This document shows positions 1 to 7,051 of a DNA stretch of 9,908 nucleotides, in pieces. Source of the stretch: Gemmatimonadota bacterium (GTDB taxonomy: Bacteria; GCA-2686955). The position numbers and the translations under genes are program-made. Each line of letters starts with the position of its first letter. Position 1 is the first letter of the stretch. Under the pieces are notes generated by a model, which was not told where the DNA came from, searched no databases, and saw only the letters and a list, made by a program, of their open reading frames with translations. The stretch spans positions 1 through 9,908 of the forward strand of contig JALXCG010000869.1 of assembly GCA_026991065.1 (NCBI GenBank), written 5' to 3'.

Positions 1-86
1 CTTCCGGGTACGACTCGGTACAAATTCACTCTGGTGCAAGCGGCGCGAATGGGCTTTCCTTTGCAGTGGATGATCCCTCTCCCTAA
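1..86 (+). other. Left edge; possible tail of an upstream gene
   Basis: Two rightward frames are open from the window edge. One stops at TAA 84-86, 20 nt before the response regulator start, and reads like an ordinary protein tail ending in VDDPSP. The other runs on to TGA 130-132, inside the regulator gene. The first arrangement would be a normal gene end, but about 28 codons cannot show whether either frame is real. I see no convincing promoter or terminator in this stretch. Confidence 0.2.
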
Positions 87-106
87 CCCCCGTCCCGGAG
101 CACCCG

Positions 107-802
107 TTGCAGTCCAAAGTCCTGGTGGTTGAAGATGATGTCCGACTCGGCGAGTTGGTCGTTGAATTGCTTGGCCTGGAAGGGGTCGATGCCGAGCGCG
201 AAGGCCGCGGCGATGTTGCGCTGCGCCGCATTCTGGACTCCCCACCGACTCTGGTCGTGCTCGATATCGGCCTGGAGGGGCTCGACGGGATTTCAGTCTG
301 CCGTCTGGCGAGGCGCAATGGGTATGAGGGACCGATTCTGATGATTACGGCCCGCGGCGAAGAGCACGACGAGATTCTCGGTCTCGAGGTGGGCGCCGAT
401 GACTACCTGACCAAGCCGGTAAGTCCACCGCGGCTGCTGGCGCGGGTGCGGGCACTGCTGCGCCGGAGCCGGGCAGGCGATGCGCCGCTGCCGCCGGAGC
501 CGTTCCGGATCGGCCCCCTGGTGGTGGATCCGCGGCGCCGCTCGGCGGAGCTGAATGGTCGGGCGCTGGAGTTGAGCACGGCGGAATTCGATCTGCTGCA
601 TCTGTTGGTGCGGCGGCAGGGTGAGGTGGTTTCGCGCGATGAAATCCTGCGCGAGTTGCGGGGGCTTGAGCATGACGGACTGGATCGTTCGGCGGATCTG
701 CGCATCTCCCGCCTGCGCCGGCGTCTGGGTGACGACCCGAAGCACGCTCGCTGGATCAAGACGGTACACGGCGCCGGCTATCTCTTTCTGAATCCCCAAT
801 GA
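107..802 (+). CDS. OmpR-family two-component response regulator
   Basis: This is a cytoplasmic transcription regulator activated by phosphorylation. The receiver domain covers about residues 4-118: acidic pair D10/D11, phospho-acceptor D53 after VVL, switch T81 and invariant K103-P104. A winged-helix OmpR/PhoB-type DNA-binding domain covers about 131-229, with a recognition-helix region containing RSADLRISRLRRRLG and the wing ending GAGYLF. The length (231 aa) is normal for the family. The start is TTG: an in-frame TGA at 71-73 leaves no other usual start codon before it, and GGAG at 97-100 lies 6 nt upstream. The gene overlaps the next one by 4 nt (ATGA), so it is the cognate regulator of that kinase. 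The general architecture resembles RstA/OmpR. Target genes are unknown; the downstream wall enzyme is an obvious candidate by position only. Confidence 0.95.
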   Translation: MQSKVLVVEDDVRLGELVVELLGLEGVDAEREGRGDVALRRILDSPPTLVVLDIGLEGLDGISVCRLARRNGYEGPILMITARGEEHDEILGLEVGADDYLTKPVSPPRLLARVRALLRRSRAGDAPLPPEPFRIGPLVVDPRRRSAELNGRALELSTAEFDLLHLLVRRQGEVVSRDEILRELRGLEHDGLDRSADLRISRLRRRLGDDPKHARWIKTVHGAGYLFLNPQ

Positions 803-2067
803 GAACGCTTTTCCTCCAGCTCTGGCTGATGATCTTTGTGGTCTGCTCGGCCGTCGGGGTTTGCGCCTGGATCTACGATCAGTATTTTTGGGCCGACCAA
901 TACGCTGAGTACCACGAGCGCCTTCTGGCGGGTCCGCTGCAGGCCCAGGGCGAGGTGTTGCTGGCTGACCCGGAGGCGCTGGCCGGCGCGGAGGAGCACT
1001 ATGGCTATCCAGCCACCATTATGGAAACGGCTCTACTACCGGCGGAAGTGGCAGAGGCGTTCGCTGAAGGGTCGGAGCTGGTCTGGCACTACACCTCCGA
1101 AGCAGAGTACATTTTCGTGCCGATTCCCGAGAGTGCGTTTTCGCTCCGACTCGGCCCACTGCCCGACTACCCCAACACGGAGTATTGGGTCAGTGCCGCT
1201 CTGATTCTGCTGATTCCGCTGCTTGGAGCACTGGCGATTCGCCGCCTCCTGCGCCCGGTGGAGTGTGAGTTGCGGGGGCTGGAGACCACCGCGGCGAAGA
1301 TTGAGGCGGGCGATCTGGCCGCGCGCGCGGCGGAGACTCCCGGCCCGGCGCTCACTTTGGCTCGCGCGATCAACCGCATGGCGGCAACCACCGCGGCCAC
1401 GATCGAATCACAGCGGGAGCTGTTGCGAGCGGTCTCGCACGAACTGCGGACACCTTTGGCACGGATCCAGACCGCGGTTCACATTCTCCTGCACGTCGAT
1501 GATGAGAAGGAGATGGAGCGGCGCCTGGCGGAATTGGACCACGATTTCGACGACATCTCCGAACTTGTGGATGAGCTTCTCACCTACGCCCGGCTCGAAA
1601 GCAGTGAACGGACCGCCGGCGAGACCGAAGTCGTGCGCGAAATGAAGCAGTTCTTGCGCAACTCCGCGGCCGAGGGGGCGACCCGCGGCATCGGCCTGGG
1701 GCTGGAGAGCGATCTGGGTGAGACGCTACGCATTGCGGTCGACCCACGCCTGTTCCGCCGCGTGATCGGCAATCTGCTCTCCAATGCGCTGCGCCATGCC
1801 GTGTCGCGCGTAAGCCTGCGTGCCGGTACAACCGCCACCGGGGTCGTAATCAGCGTCGAAGATGATGGGCCGGGAATCCCGGTGGCGGAACGGGAACATG
1901 TTTTTGAGCCCTTCGTGCGTCTGAATCGGGCATCGGCAGCCCCCGGATATGGGGTCGGCCTGGCCATTGTTCGCCGTGTGCTGGTGCGTCACCATGGCCG
2001 GGTGTGGATCGAGGAGAGCGATCTTGGCGGATGCCGCGTAGTCACCGAGTGGCCACTGAATGCGTGA
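799..2067 (+). CDS. Membrane sensor histidine kinase, EnvZ/RstB type
   Basis: This inner-membrane kinase should phosphorylate the adjacent response regulator. The order is a transmembrane helix at about 5-27, an extracytoplasmic sensor segment at about 28-128, a second helix at about 129-148 and a HAMP linker at about 148-200. The dimerisation/phosphotransfer domain follows, with phospho-histidine H214 in SHELRTP. The ATPase domain carries an N box (N325/N329 in GNLLSNALRHA), a G1 box (EDDGPGIP, 354-361), an F box (VFEPFVRL) and a G2 box (GYGVGLAI, 383-390). All catalytic motifs are intact and the 422-aa length is normal. The ATG sits inside the regulator's stop region (ATGA) and no strong ribosome binding site precedes it, which points to translational coupling. 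The roughly 100-aa sensor region is acidic and aromatic-rich. I recognise no known ligand-binding fold in it, so the signal is unknown. Confidence 0.95.
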   Translation: MRTLFLQLWLMIFVVCSAVGVCAWIYDQYFWADQYAEYHERLLAGPLQAQGEVLLADPEALAGAEEHYGYPATIMETALLPAEVAEAFAEGSELVWHYTSEAEYIFVPIPESAFSLRLGPLPDYPNTEYWVSAALILLIPLLGALAIRRLLRPVECELRGLETTAAKIEAGDLAARAAETPGPALTLARAINRMAATTAATIESQRELLRAVSHELRTPLARIQTAVHILLHVDDEKEMERRLAELDHDFDDISELVDELLTYARLESSERTAGETEVVREMKQFLRNSAAEGATRGIGLGLESDLGETLRIAVDPRLFRRVIGNLLSNALRHAVSRVSLRAGTTATGVVISVEDDGPGIPVAEREHVFEPFVRLNRASAAPGYGVGLAIVRRVLVRHHGRVWIEESDLGGCRVVTEWPLNA

Positions 2068-2193
2068 TTCGCAAATCGCCGTGCGCGGTGGTCGAGGAAA
2101 GCTATTCTTGCGCCGACAGCAGAGAATATCGGGTAGTTTTTCTTCTTCATCGCTGCCCCCCCGACCGCCACCTTTCCTCGTTTCGGATCTTCC

Positions 2194-3246
2194 ATGCTCA
2201 GCGCTCCCCGTCTTCGCCCCCTTCTTCTGCTTGTCGCTCTGATCACTTTCGGAGAAACCGCGGCGGCCGACGGCAAGTTCCCGCCGACCGAGGATTTTCT
2301 CTTTTTGGGCGAGGTGGTTCCGGCCGGGGATCCAGAGGTGCAGATGCGGTTGGATCGCGAATTCCTTTTGATGGGCGGAGACCTGCCCCAGCTGACGCTC
2401 TGGATCAAACGCAGCAAGCGCTATTTCGATACTTTCGAGCAGGCCCTGCGGAATGAGGGAGTCCCGCTGGAACTGCGTTTTCTGCCGGTGATCGAATCAT
2501 CGCTCTTGACCCGGACCTCCTCGTCGGCGGGGGCTGCCGGGCCGTGGCAATTCATGCGGGCGCGCGGGCGCAGCTATGGGTTGCGCATCGACCGCGATGT
2601 GGATGAACGCCTGAATCTGGAGAAAGCTTCGCGCGCCGCCGCCCGACATCTGCATGACCTGCACAGCGCTTTTGGCAGCTGGCACTTGGCAGTGGCCGCC
2701 TACAACTTGGGCGATAACGGGGTGCGCAGTCGACAGAAGCGTCAGGGCGAGGACAACTACTGGGACATGGTGTTCCCGGTGGAGACCGAGCGTTACCTGC
2801 CACGGTTGATTGTCTGTGCCGAGCTGGTCGGCAATCCGGAGCGCTACGGAATCAGCATTCCGCCCAGCGAGCGCTACGCGGCTCCGGTAGCGGAGCAGAT
2901 CGAACTCGATGTGTCGGGCGGCGTGCTCTTTCTCCGTGATCTGGCGGCTGCCGGCGATGTTTCATTTCGTGCCCTGTGGCGCCTGAACCCGTGGATCCGC
3001 GGTACTTCGCTACCGGCGGGCCACTGGCAACTGCGAGTGCCACCGGGTACTGGCCCTGCGATCCTGGCGGCAATCGATGTGACCCGCCCGAGCGTCCATG
3101 TGGTTGCTCCGGGCGAGAACCTCACGCTGATCGGCGAGAAATATGGCTGCAACGTGGCGGACCTGGCAGCCTGGAATCACCTGGATCCACGCGATCCGTT
3201 GCAGGTAGGGCAGAAGCTGCTTCTCTATCATTCGCAGGGAAAATAG
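2194..3246 (+). CDS. Secreted lytic transglycosylase (MltD-like, GH23) with one LysM domain
   Basis: This enzyme should cleave the MurNAc-GlcNAc bond of peptidoglycan in the periplasm, forming 1,6-anhydro ends. The N-terminus is a Sec signal peptide (hydrophobic core about 9-19, probable cleavage after TAAA at 22-25). I see no lipobox cysteine, unlike lipoprotein members. The SLT domain spans about 85-220: probable catalytic E101 in PVIESSL, GAAGPWQFM at 113-121, AVAAYNLG at 166-173 and FPVETERYLPRL at 194-205. A single C-terminal LysM (about 301-345) should bind glycan. At 350 aa it is shorter than E. coli MltD, which has two LysM copies. The start lacks a clear Shine-Dalgarno but gives a complete signal peptide. 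The 126-nt space after the kinase holds no convincing promoter or terminator: its only hairpin before a T-run has a 4-bp stem. Co-transcription with the kinase is possible but not shown. Confidence 0.92.
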   Translation: MLSAPRLRPLLLLVALITFGETAAADGKFPPTEDFLFLGEVVPAGDPEVQMRLDREFLLMGGDLPQLTLWIKRSKRYFDTFEQALRNEGVPLELRFLPVIESSLLTRTSSSAGAAGPWQFMRARGRSYGLRIDRDVDERLNLEKASRAAARHLHDLHSAFGSWHLAVAAYNLGDNGVRSRQKRQGEDNYWDMVFPVETERYLPRLIVCAELVGNPERYGISIPPSERYAAPVAEQIELDVSGGVLFLRDLAAAGDVSFRALWRLNPWIRGTSLPAGHWQLRVPPGTGPAILAAIDVTRPSVHVVAPGENLTLIGEKYGCNVADLAAWNHLDPRDPLQVGQKLLLYHSQGK

Positions 3247-3903
3247 TCAAAACCCCGCCTCGCGGAGCTTCTGAAGATCAAGCCCGGTTTTCTTGCCGCC
3301 GCTCGAGCCGGCCGGCACGTGTGCCGCCAGCAGGCGCTCGATGTAGCGCGCCACGAGATCGACCTCCAGATTCAACCGTGCCCCCACCGTCAAGCGCGTG
3401 AGGCGAGTATCGCTACCGGTCTGGGGAATCACCGCAACCGCGACACGAGGCCCTGCAGTCTCGACCACGGTGAGGCTGACGCCGGCCAAGGTGATTGACC
3501 CCTGGGGAATCACGTAGCGTTCCAGCCCCGCGGGCAACTCAACGGTCAGCAAGACCGAATCTCCCCGGTCCACACTCGCTACCACCGAAGCCACCCCGTC
3601 CACATGCCCCTGAACAAAGTGACCGCCGAAGCGACCGCCCGCCGCCATGGCTCTCTCCAGGTGCACAGGATCTCCACCGCGCAAGCTTCCGAGGGTGGTT
3701 CGGGCGCAACTCTCGCGCATGGCGAAGACCGTGAACCGGTCACGCTGAACGGCTGTTGCGGTCTGGCAGGCGCCGTCGATCGCGATTGAGTCGCCGACTG
3801 CCAGATGAGCGGCGAGCGACGCCTCAATCACCAGTTCGACGCCGGCGCCGCGCCGTTTCGATCGCTCGATCCGCCCGATCTCCTCTACCAGCCCGGTAAA
3901 CAT
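3247..3903 (-). CDS. ribE: Riboflavin synthase, alpha subunit
   Basis: This cytoplasmic enzyme converts two 6,7-dimethyl-8-ribityllumazine molecules into riboflavin and a pyrimidine, the last step of riboflavin synthesis. It has the duplicated lumazine-binding barrel: the N-terminal half begins with the diagnostic MFTGLVEEIG, and HFVQGHVDG (95-103) marks the end of the first barrel. The second half has GSITLAGVSLTV (135-146) and NLEVDLVARYIERLL (178-192). The C-terminal tail ending LREAGF is common in bacterial RibE, and 218 aa is normal. Two family motifs differ from what I expect: DGACQTATAV (43-52) where NGVCLTVT is usual, and IPQT (159-162) where IPHT is usual. A GGGAGG ribosome binding site precedes the ATG. 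The gene starts 2 nt after ribD ends, and its stop touches the stop of the convergent transglycosylase gene. Confidence 0.96.
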   Translation of the reverse strand: MFTGLVEEIGRIERSKRRGAGVELVIEASLAAHLAVGDSIAIDGACQTATAVQRDRFTVFAMRESCARTTLGSLRGGDPVHLERAMAAGGRFGGHFVQGHVDGVASVVASVDRGDSVLLTVELPAGLERYVIPQGSITLAGVSLTVVETAGPRVAVAVIPQTGSDTRLTRLTVGARLNLEVDLVARYIERLLAAHVPAGSSGGKKTGLDLQKLREAGF

Positions 3904-3904
3904 C

Positions 3905-5080
3905 TCAACCCTCCCGACCCCGGCCCAAGCGGGCGGACCGGTCCGCCGGATCGGTGGCGAAATAGGGATCCGTGTAGCCCTCGATCAGGGCATCCGCACC
4001 AACTTGACGCACAATGACATCGTAAAGGGCGTGGGCCTGATCCATGTGCGTTCGGCCCAGGTCCGCCACCAATGGACGCCCGCCACCGATGATCTTGGGC
4101 GCGACAAAGGCGCAGATCTTGTTCGCCAGCCCGGCCTCCAGGAAAGCGCCGAAAACTTGCGCGCCCCCCTCTACCAAGATCGAGGCGATCTGCTCCTGCG
4201 CCGCGCGATCCAGCAGCCCGACCAGGTCCACGCGCCCGTTGCCATCCGCCGGCAGGAACCACACCCGCGCCCCGCGTCGCTCCAACTCCTCCGCCTTCTC
4301 CGCATCGGCGCCCTCAATCGCCGCAAAAACGGTCCCGCGCGCCAGATCGGAGCAGAGCCGGGCAGCCAGCGGGGTGCGCAGACGGCTATCGAGGACGATA
4401 CGCAGGGGAGATCGTCCGGCAACATGGCGAACAGTCAGTGCCGGATTGTCGGCAACGACTGTTCCGCGCCCGACCAGAACAGCGGCTGCGGCGCGACGCA
4501 TTTTGTGTACCGTGCGGCGCGCTTCCGGCCCCGTGACCCACTGACTCTGCCCGCTGGAAGTGGCGACTGCTCCATCGAGTGTGGTGGCACTCTTGAGCAG
4601 GACGAAGGGGCGACCGGAGGTGATGGTGTGCAGGAAAACTTCATTCAACCGGCGCGCCGCACCGCCCAGCACACCAGCAGTCACCCGAACCCCGGCCGCT
4701 TCCAAGTAGGCCGCCCCCCGCCCGGCAACCAACGGGTTGGGATCGTAATGAGCGAATACCACCCGTGAGACTCCGGCCTGGACTATCGCTTCGGCGCAGG
4801 GTGGTGTGCGGCCATGATGGGAGCAGGGTTCGAGCGTGACGTAGAGGGTGCCGCCACGGGCACGCTTGCCCGCACGGCGCAGAGCGATGATCTCGGCGTG
4901 CGGCTCACCGGGCCGGCGGTGATAGCCGCGAGCCAACATGCGCTTGCCCTGCATCACCACGGCACCAACCAGGGGATTGGGCCAGGCTGCGTGCTGCCCG
5001 CGGCGCGCCTCGGCCAACGCCTTGCGCATGATCCGGGCATCTTCGAGCAGTTCCTGATTGCGGACGTTGCGACGGGACAC
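3905..5080 (-). CDS. ribD: Bifunctional riboflavin biosynthesis deaminase/reductase
   Basis: This protein catalyses two successive riboflavin steps: deamination of the diaminopyrimidine ribosyl phosphate and NADPH-dependent reduction of its ribose. The deaminase domain (about 12-150) has the zinc site H61-A-E63 plus C86 and C95 in PCSHHGRTPPC, with E63 as proton shuttle. The reductase domain (about 158-368) shows LKSATTLDG, SQWVTG at 179-184, VGRGTV..DNPALTV at 203-217 and LVEGGAQV at 302-309. The length (391 aa) is slightly above E. coli RibD, with a basic tail of about 20 residues. The GTG start is preceded by AAGGAAG at 8 nt spacing, so I prefer it to the internal ATG at codon 18. It lies between the thioesterase gene (32-nt gap) and ribE (1-nt gap). 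The other riboflavin genes (ribA/ribB, ribH) are not in the window. Confidence 0.96.
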   Translation of the reverse strand: MSRRNVRNQELLEDARIMRKALAEARRGQHAAWPNPLVGAVVMQGKRMLARGYHRRPGEPHAEIIALRRAGKRARGGTLYVTLEPCSHHGRTPPCAEAIVQAGVSRVVFAHYDPNPLVAGRGAAYLEAAGVRVTAGVLGGAARRLNEVFLHTITSGRPFVLLKSATTLDGAVATSSGQSQWVTGPEARRTVHKMRRAAAAVLVGRGTVVADNPALTVRHVAGRSPLRIVLDSRLRTPLAARLCSDLARGTVFAAIEGADAEKAEELERRGARVWFLPADGNGRVDLVGLLDRAAQEQIASILVEGGAQVFGAFLEAGLANKICAFVAPKIIGGGRPLVADLGRTHMDQAHALYDVIVRQVGADALIEGYTDPYFATDPADRSARLGRGREG

Positions 5081-5112
5081 GGGGATTGCTTCCTTACCAA
5101 CCGATTCCGGGG

Positions 5113-5664
5113 TTAGCTCTGAGAAGGGGAACTCTTCGGTCCCTCGGAGACCTGGGGCACAAGCGTCTTCACATCCGCACCGAGCAGACCAACGCGAGCC
5201 GGGTCGATCTGAATGAAGAGCCCGCTGCCGTCGGCGAAGACGGTTCCCGCAACATCGCGCAGCGTTGCTCCCATGTGGATCTTGCGGCCATCGGCGCGCT
5301 CCACGCGGGTTTCGACCACGACCTTCGTTCCCAACGGCAGCATGCGCCGAAAGCGAACCGTCAATTCCGCGGCGACTACCGGCTCACCCAGCATCCAGGC
5401 GGCACCGCCCATCGATTCATCGAGCAGCGCCGCCACACTGCCGCCATGGGCGTGCCCGGGCGGCCCCTGGGCAGCACGCCCAAAACAGGCTTTGGCGACC
5501 ATCACGCCATCGGCACTGCGCCGATAGTAGCGGACCGACACGCGGCTCTCCGCGCTGTCGCCGGTGAGAAAGCTGTCTTCGAGAAGAAGGTGCGGCAAAG
5601 TGACCGGTGCCCAGTCGGGCTCCGGCTCCTCCACCCACGACAGGCAGGCGCCACTCGCCTTCAT
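5113..5664 (-). CDS. Hot-dog fold acyl-CoA thioesterase, PaaI/THEM4-like
   Basis: This is a probable cytoplasmic thioesterase that hydrolyses acyl- or aryl-CoA esters; the substrate cannot be read from the sequence. The signature is QGPPGHAHGGSVAALLDESMGG (66-87), with H73-G-G and the acidic D82/E83 on the central helix, as in the PaaI/THEM4 branch. The strands AELTVRFRRMLPLGTKVVVE (99-118) and KIHMGATLRDVAGTVFADG (128-146) complete the fold. At 183 aa it has a charged N-terminus and a tail of about 30 residues beyond the core. The ATG has the purine block GGAGGAAAGG upstream, which almost touches repeat element A. It is the first gene of the leftward unit that continues with ribD and ribE. 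The family has no known role in flavin synthesis, so the grouping may only be shared transcription. No FMN riboswitch motif is visible upstream. Confidence 0.85.
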   Translation of the reverse strand: MKASGACLSWVEEPEPDWAPVTLPHLLLEDSFLTGDSAESRVSVRYYRRSADGVMVAKACFGRAAQGPPGHAHGGSVAALLDESMGGAAWMLGEPVVAAELTVRFRRMLPLGTKVVVETRVERADGRKIHMGATLRDVAGTVFADGSGLFIQIDPARVGLLGADVKTLVPQVSEGPKSSPSQS

Positions 5665-5682
5665 CTGCTCGCCTTTCCTCCA

Positions 5683-5848
5683 GGAGTTTGTCGCGCACTG
5701 GCGTTCGAGCCCCGTATTCGGGCCTGCTCCGAACTCAAGGCGCTGAGTCCGCAGGAAGGCTGGTGGTTGCCTTTCAAGGACTTAGCAACACAGAGATCGA
5801 ACCCGGAACGGATGCGGGGCGATGCGAAGACAATGTGCGACAGGCGCC
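5683..5848 (-). repeat. Imperfect long-hairpin repeat element, copy A (with 39-bp apical insert)
   Basis: This non-coding element matches copy B (7052-7178) end to end except for 39 extra bases. Excluding those, both copies are exactly 127 nt. The outer inverted repeats are 5683-5704 and 5827-5848 (15 of 22 positions match) with the core TGTCGCRC. Inner arms beginning GCCCCG continue the complementarity, giving one long interrupted hairpin. The apex contains the 16-nt sequence TCAAGGACTTAGCAAC (5774-5789), identical in copy B. By hand alignment the outer left part is about 84% identical to copy B and the right part about 85%. It sits immediately upstream of the thioesterase ribosome binding site. 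Strand is given as the direction of the downstream gene. The element could be a MITE-like mobile repeat or a structured leader. Small translated fragments across it (for example VAKSL) look spurious. Confidence 0.85.
5741..5779. repeat. 39-bp extra segment in the apex of copy A
   Basis: These bases are absent from copy B. The segment is bordered by the direct repeat TCAAGG (5735-5740 and 5774-5779), one copy of which would be left after precise loss. It contains its own small hairpin: GGAAGGC (5754-5760), an 8-nt loop and GCCTTTC (5769-5775), with one mismatched pair. Copy A may carry an insertion, or copy B a deletion between the TCAAGG repeats; two copies cannot tell which. Confidence 0.7.
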
Positions 5849-5908
5849 TGGCCATGCGGTGCGCCGCGCCAGGCAGCACACCGGCTTTGCCCCCGTCATG
5901 AAGGAGCA

Positions 5909-6493
5909 TCACTGCGGATAGAGACTGCGAATACCGGCAATATCGTCCGAATGGAGGCTGCGCTGGTTCTCGCCCATGCCGATCGCCCACCACATCACCG
6001 CGTTGCTGTTACTGGAGTGGTCCAGGCCCAGTTGGTGACCGACTTCGTGGAGGATCACACTCTCCATATCCATCTGCCGCCAGTTCGCCAGGTCCGGCCC
6101 GCATTGCCAGTTCTGGTTGACATCGATCTTGATGTCACAGTCGCGCAGGCCTTGGTAGAAGTTCAGTACCGTGACGCCAAGCACGCCGGCATCGGAAATC
6201 TCTTTGAAGCGGATGCTGTTGTAGTTGTCTCCGGCACCGCCGAAAGGACCGCCCCAACCACCGATGGTCCAGGCAAACTTGGTGTTTGTAACCTGGTTCC
6301 ACGTGACATAGGCACGCTTGGAAGTGCCCGTGTACTCGGTCTTGCCGGCGCAATCGGGAAGATCGGTGGTTTCATCGGCCCATACCGGAACCGGGAGTTG
6401 GTTATCTGTATAAACGGGCCCCCACGCCGCCCACCCAAAAGCGGAACCGGCCGAGAGCAGTGCGGCGCTCACCAAAATCATTGTCTTCTTCAT
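5909..6493 (-). CDS. Small secreted matrixin-type zinc metalloprotease (M10-like)
   Basis: This is a secreted protease with a single zinc-dependent catalytic domain. A Sec signal peptide (about 1-20) starts the 194-aa protein. The zinc motif HEVGHQLGLDH gives ligands H149, H153 and H159 with catalytic E150, preceded by the family-typical MDMESVIL. The Met-turn is probably M167 in NAVMWW, and the C-terminus LHSDDIAGIRSLY matches the matrixin DD.GI..LY ending. There is no C-terminal anchoring or glycan-binding domain, and I see no cysteine-switch propeptide. Cysteines C48, C119 and C131 could include a disulfide. A glycine-rich stretch (78-87) precedes the catalytic strands. It starts 18 nt after a gene for another secreted protein on the same strand, with which it probably forms an operon. 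The protein substrate is unknown. No T-tailed terminator follows; only a weak GC hairpin at 5858-5882 is visible. Confidence 0.9.
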   Translation of the reverse strand: MKKTMILVSAALLSAGSAFGWAAWGPVYTDNQLPVPVWADETTDLPDCAGKTEYTGTSKRAYVTWNQVTNTKFAWTIGGWGGPFGGAGDNYNSIRFKEISDAGVLGVTVLNFYQGLRDCDIKIDVNQNWQCGPDLANWRQMDMESVILHEVGHQLGLDHSSNSNAVMWWAIGMGENQRSLHSDDIAGIRSLYPQ

Positions 6494-6511
6494 GTTGTCT
6501 CAATCCTCTAA

Positions 6512-7015
6512 TCAACGACCGGAGCGGGCGATGCGGTGTTCGAGATGCTGGATGAATTCGCTCTCCGGCTGACCGGTGCGTTCGACGATCCCCTCGGCAT
6601 TGACGGAATACTGGCCCAAGCCCCAATAGGCCACATTGCTCATGTACTCGGGATGATCATCCCACATAAAAACAATCATCCGCTGACCGACCTGATCAAG
6701 TACCGGCGCCCCGGGAACCATGGTGGTGTAACCATCGATCGAGCCACCAGGCGCACGCAACACCAGCGTCTCGGGCTGCCCTTCACCAAGTAGTTGTTGA
6801 TCGACCTGCAGGACCGCCTCGGTCACGACCAACTCTTCGTCACTCCAATGCTGTTCTACGGAAACGACTTCGCCGACCACAACGCGGTCAACTTCGCGCA
6901 CCAGTTCATCCAGAGTGCGTTTTACCACGGTCGTGGCATGGGCGGGGAAAGCGAGGGCGAGAAGAGGCGCCATCATTGTCGCGCGGACGAAGCGCCGCAG
7001 GCCGATTCTAAGCAT
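6512..7015 (-). CDS. Secreted conserved hypothetical protein, partner of the matrixin gene
   Basis: The function is unknown. The protein has a basic N-terminus and a signal peptide (about 1-27, probable cleavage after PAHA), then about 140 residues of mixed beta character. Visible landmarks are LDELVREVDRVVVGEVVSVE (35-54), VTEAVLQVDQQLLG (64-77), PGGSIDGYTTMVPGAP (89-104) and YWGLGQYSV (130-138). I recall this pattern from small secreted proteins encoded beside bacterial matrixins, which fits the metalloprotease gene 18 nt downstream. A chaperone, inhibitor or propeptide-like role is inference. I chose ATG 7015, because AAGGAG lies 6 nt before it; a TTG one codon earlier (7018) is the only extension and is less likely. 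No lipobox or transmembrane helix is seen after the signal peptide. Repeat element B lies 36 nt upstream. Confidence 0.8.
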   Translation of the reverse strand: MLRIGLRRFVRATMMAPLLALAFPAHATTVVKRTLDELVREVDRVVVGEVVSVEQHWSDEELVVTEAVLQVDQQLLGEGQPETLVLRAPGGSIDGYTTMVPGAPVLDQVGQRMIVFMWDDHPEYMSNVAYWGLGQYSVNAEGIVERTGQPESEFIQHLEHRIARSGR

Positions 7016-7051
7016 CAAGAACTCCTTCGGGAAAAGAGGAATCCCTCGCTC

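Noticed and set aside
61-89. Sigma70-like promoter TTGCAG-17 nt-TAACCC before the response regulator
   Set aside because: Only about half of the -35 and two of six -10 positions match, so it cannot be told from chance.
2105-2150. Intrinsic terminator after the histidine kinase gene
   Set aside because: A T-run is present but the only hairpin before it (CCGA/TCGG) has a 4-bp stem and a 12-nt loop.
4004-4768. 254-aa forward open frame opposite ribD
   Set aside because: It is antisense to conserved ribD motifs and its translation resembles no family.
5858-5882. Terminator after the matrixin gene
   Set aside because: A 7-bp GC hairpin with one wobble pair exists, but no T-run follows on the reverse strand.
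5086-5901. 271-aa forward open frame opposite the thioesterase and repeat A
   Set aside because: It runs across a real reverse-strand gene and then the repeat. The low-complexity translation is not protein-like.
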